Source: Amycolatopsis lurida | GTDB taxonomy: Bacteria > Actinomycetota > Actinomycetes > Mycobacteriales > Pseudonocardiaceae | Direction: 5' to 3' | Assembly (NCBI RefSeq): GCF_900105055.1 | Contig: NZ_FNTA01000004.1 | Location: forward strand, 7,759,101 to 7,823,100 | Length of the DNA stretch: 64,000 bases | Shown here: one piece after another, positions 62,425 through 64,000 of the stretch | How the letters are laid out: every line of letters begins with the position of its first letter | How positions within the stretch are numbered: the stretch's first letter is position 1 | Notes under the pieces: model-generated | Databases searched by the model: none | What the model was told of the DNA's origin: nothing | The model's input: the letters and a program-made list of their open reading frames with translations, nothing else | Made by a program: the position numbers and the translations under genes

Positions 62425-63426
62425 ATGCTCCAGATCGATGCCCTCACCTGGATCGTCACGATCGGACTGGTGCTCGGGCTCCTCGCACTCGATCTCATCC
62501 TCGCGGCGGTGCGGCCGCACAAGGTCGGCTTCGGCGAGGCGGTGGCCTGGTCGGTCGGCTACATCCTCGTCGCGGTGGCGTTCGGTGTCTGGCTGACGCT
62601 CGCGCACGGTGGCGACTTCGGGCAGCAGTACTTCGCGGGGTACATCGTCGAGAAGAGCTTGTCCGTCGACAACCTCTTCGTCTTCGTGATCATCATGAGC
62701 ACCTTCGCGGTACCCGAAGAACATCAGCACAAGGTACTCACGTTCGGCATCGTCGTCGCGCTGATCATGCGCGCGATCTTCATCGCACTCGGCGCCACGC
62801 TGCTTTCCTTGTTCTCCTTCATGTTCCTGTTGTTCGGGCTGCTGCTGATCTACACCGGCGTCCAGCTGTTCCGGCATCGCGACGAGGATCCGGACGTCGA
62901 GAACAACGTGGTGGTGCGGTCCGCGCGGAGGCTGCTGCCGCTGTCCACCGAATACGACGGTGGCAAACTCGTCACCCGCTTGGACGGGAAGCGGGTGGGC
63001 ACGCCGCTGGTCGTGGTGCTGCTCGCGATCGGCGGGATCGACCTCCTGTTCGCACTGGACTCGATCCCCGCGGTCTTCGGCGTCACCGACGAGCCGTACC
63101 TGGTCTTCGCGGCCAACGCCTTCGCCCTGCTGGGCCTGCGTGCGCTGTACTTCCTGGTGAAGGGCCTGCTCGATCGCCTGGTGTACCTGTCGGCCGGGCT
63201 CGCGGTGATCCTCGGGTTCATCGGGGTCAAGCTGATCCTGCACTGGGCACACGTGGACATCGACGAGAGCGTTCCGGAGATCTCGACGCCGGTCAGCCTC
63301 TCGGTGATCATCGGCATCCTGGTCGTGGTGACGGTGGCGAGCCTGCTCAAGACCCGCAAGGATCCGTCCGCCAAGGCACATCCGGGCTCGCTGCGCGGAT
63401 CCCGCCACGCTTCCGAGGAGGATTAA
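62425..63426 (+). CDS. TerC-family membrane protein
   Basis: The 333-residue protein has about nine membrane helices with family motifs 'EKSLSVDNLFVFVIIMSTFA' and 'IDLLFALDSIPAVFGVTDEP', containing conserved Asp/Asn of the TerC/Alx fold. ATG 62425 is chosen; GTG 62419 with closer GGAAAG is possible. TerC proteins are linked to tellurite resistance and manganese export. Only 40 bases separate it from the LysR stop, which leaves no room for a manganese riboswitch. Confidence 0.9.
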   Translation: MLQIDALTWIVTIGLVLGLLALDLILAAVRPHKVGFGEAVAWSVGYILVAVAFGVWLTLAHGGDFGQQYFAGYIVEKSLSVDNLFVFVIIMSTFAVPEEHQHKVLTFGIVVALIMRAIFIALGATLLSLFSFMFLLFGLLLIYTGVQLFRHRDEDPDVENNVVVRSARRLLPLSTEYDGGKLVTRLDGKRVGTPLVVVLLAIGGIDLLFALDSIPAVFGVTDEPYLVFAANAFALLGLRALYFLVKGLLDRLVYLSAGLAVILGFIGVKLILHWAHVDIDESVPEISTPVSLSVIIGILVVVTVASLLKTRKDPSAKAHPGSLRGSRHASEED

Positions 63427-63986
63427 CGCCAGCCTCGTTCGAGGAGGCCGAAGATCCGCTCGACGTCCTCCCTCGGGTCCGGGCGGCCCCTGGTGAGGGC
63501 CGGAATGTCCAGCACGAAGCGGGCGAGGGCGTGGCAGGCGATGTCGTCGGAATCCGCGCCGGTCTCTTCGGCGATGGCAGTGCCGAGAGCCGCGGCGTGC
63601 CGGGTCCACATGCGCTCGCCGTACTCCTGCAGTGCGGGGGTGGAGGTCACCAGCGCGGTGAACTCCGCGTACTGGGGATGCGTCGTGAGCGGAAGCCAGG
63701 TGGCGAGCACGTACGCACGCAGCGCCTCGACGATGCCCTGGCCCTCTGCCCGCTCCCGGACGGCGGCGACCAAGCGTTCTTCGCGGTCCTGGGACTCGTC
63801 GAAGACCAGCGCCTCCTTGCCGGAGAAGTGCTTGAACAACGTCGTCGTCGAGACGTCGGCCGCCTCCGCGATGTCGCGGATGCTCACCTGGTCGTAGCCC
63901 CGCGCCAGGAACAGGTTCAGTGCGGCGTCCGCCAGGGCCTGGCGAGTGGCCGCCTTCTTGCGTTCACGCCGTCCCGGTGTCTCCAT
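63423..63986 (-). CDS. TetR-family regulator
   Basis: The 187-residue protein has helix-turn-helix 'SIRDIAEAADVSTTTLFKHF' followed by 'SGKEALVFDE', an AcrR-type member. Its stop overlaps that of terC (TTAA). The promoter and any divergent target lie beyond the window edge, 14 bases away. Confidence 0.88.
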   Translation of the reverse strand: METPGRRERKKAATRQALADAALNLFLARGYDQVSIRDIAEAADVSTTTLFKHFSGKEALVFDESQDREERLVAAVRERAEGQGIVEALRAYVLATWLPLTTHPQYAEFTALVTSTPALQEYGERMWTRHAAALGTAIAEETGADSDDIACHALARFVLDIPALTRGRPDPREDVERIFGLLERGWR

Positions 63987-64000
63987 GACCGCACCCTACC

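Overview
The window is very GC-rich, uses GTG and TTG starts freely, and is packed with short-spaced or overlapping genes and many regulators (six TetR, MarR, PucR, GntR, LysR, two SARP-type, one two-component pair, three sigma factors). The gene families point to a Pseudonocardiaceae-type actinomycete, most likely Amycolatopsis: a mycobacterial-like cell-envelope locus, a 10-methyl fatty acid (tms) gene pair, a 13E12-type HNH nuclease, and interspersed palindromes built on a CGTGAGTGG core. The genus is inferred from gene content only. I see no tRNA, rRNA, CRISPR array, transposase, prophage or replication origin.

Layout. 1-5.0 kb: envelope locus (end of a GT-C-like membrane protein, DUF2613 peptide, condensation-like acyltransferase, GT4 glycosyltransferase divergent from a methyltransferase, DUF3068 membrane protein). 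5.0-13.7 kb: an orphan protein, PucR and MarR regulators, a lipocalin-like protein, a secreted SH3/CHAP-like hydrolase, a SigD/ShbA-like sigma factor, two unknown proteins, a Cys-tailed protein paired with a phosphotransferase-fold protein, and a dehalogenase-like hydrolase. 13.8-21.3 kb: SARP-AAA regulator, RecB-like nuclease/helicase with a coupled small protein, and GntR. 21.4-26 kb: GH16 glycosidase, ECF41 sigma factor, then a less GC-rich patch with a dGTPase-like HD protein and an HNH nuclease. 26.4-33.3 kb: cyclase plus ThDP enzyme, tmsA-tmsB, an SGNH hydrolase, and YjbR.

33.4-38.5 kb: an overlapping histidine kinase / LuxR response regulator / SARP-AAA operon and an unknown protein. 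38.5-39.2 kb: a gene-free stretch full of small palindromic repeats. 39.2-44.7 kb: TetR, an MMPL transporter fused to a degenerate ABC-type ATPase, and a YhgE/Pip membrane protein. 44.7-48.3 kb: copper operon (CopZ-like chaperone, His-rich exported protein, CopA) behind a CsoR-type operator. 48.3-57.7 kb: methyltransferase/TetR, an anti-sigma-type ATPase, MFS pump, TetR/alcohol dehydrogenase, CPBP protease, TetR/ABC exporter, and a sigma factor with a built-in zinc finger. 57.8-64 kb: TetR, GNAT, the threonine catabolic pair tdh-kbl with a coupled LysR gene, TerC and a last TetR.

Several local regulators sit beside clean inverted repeats in their own promoters: MarR, four of the TetR genes and GntR. 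The best candidates for something new are the MMPL-ATPase fusion with YhgE, the Cys-tailed protein/kinase pair, the ThDP enzyme with an altered cofactor motif, and the palindrome family with a perfect 50-bp copy at 53548-53597. Family assignments rest on motifs and remembered family patterns; no database search was run.
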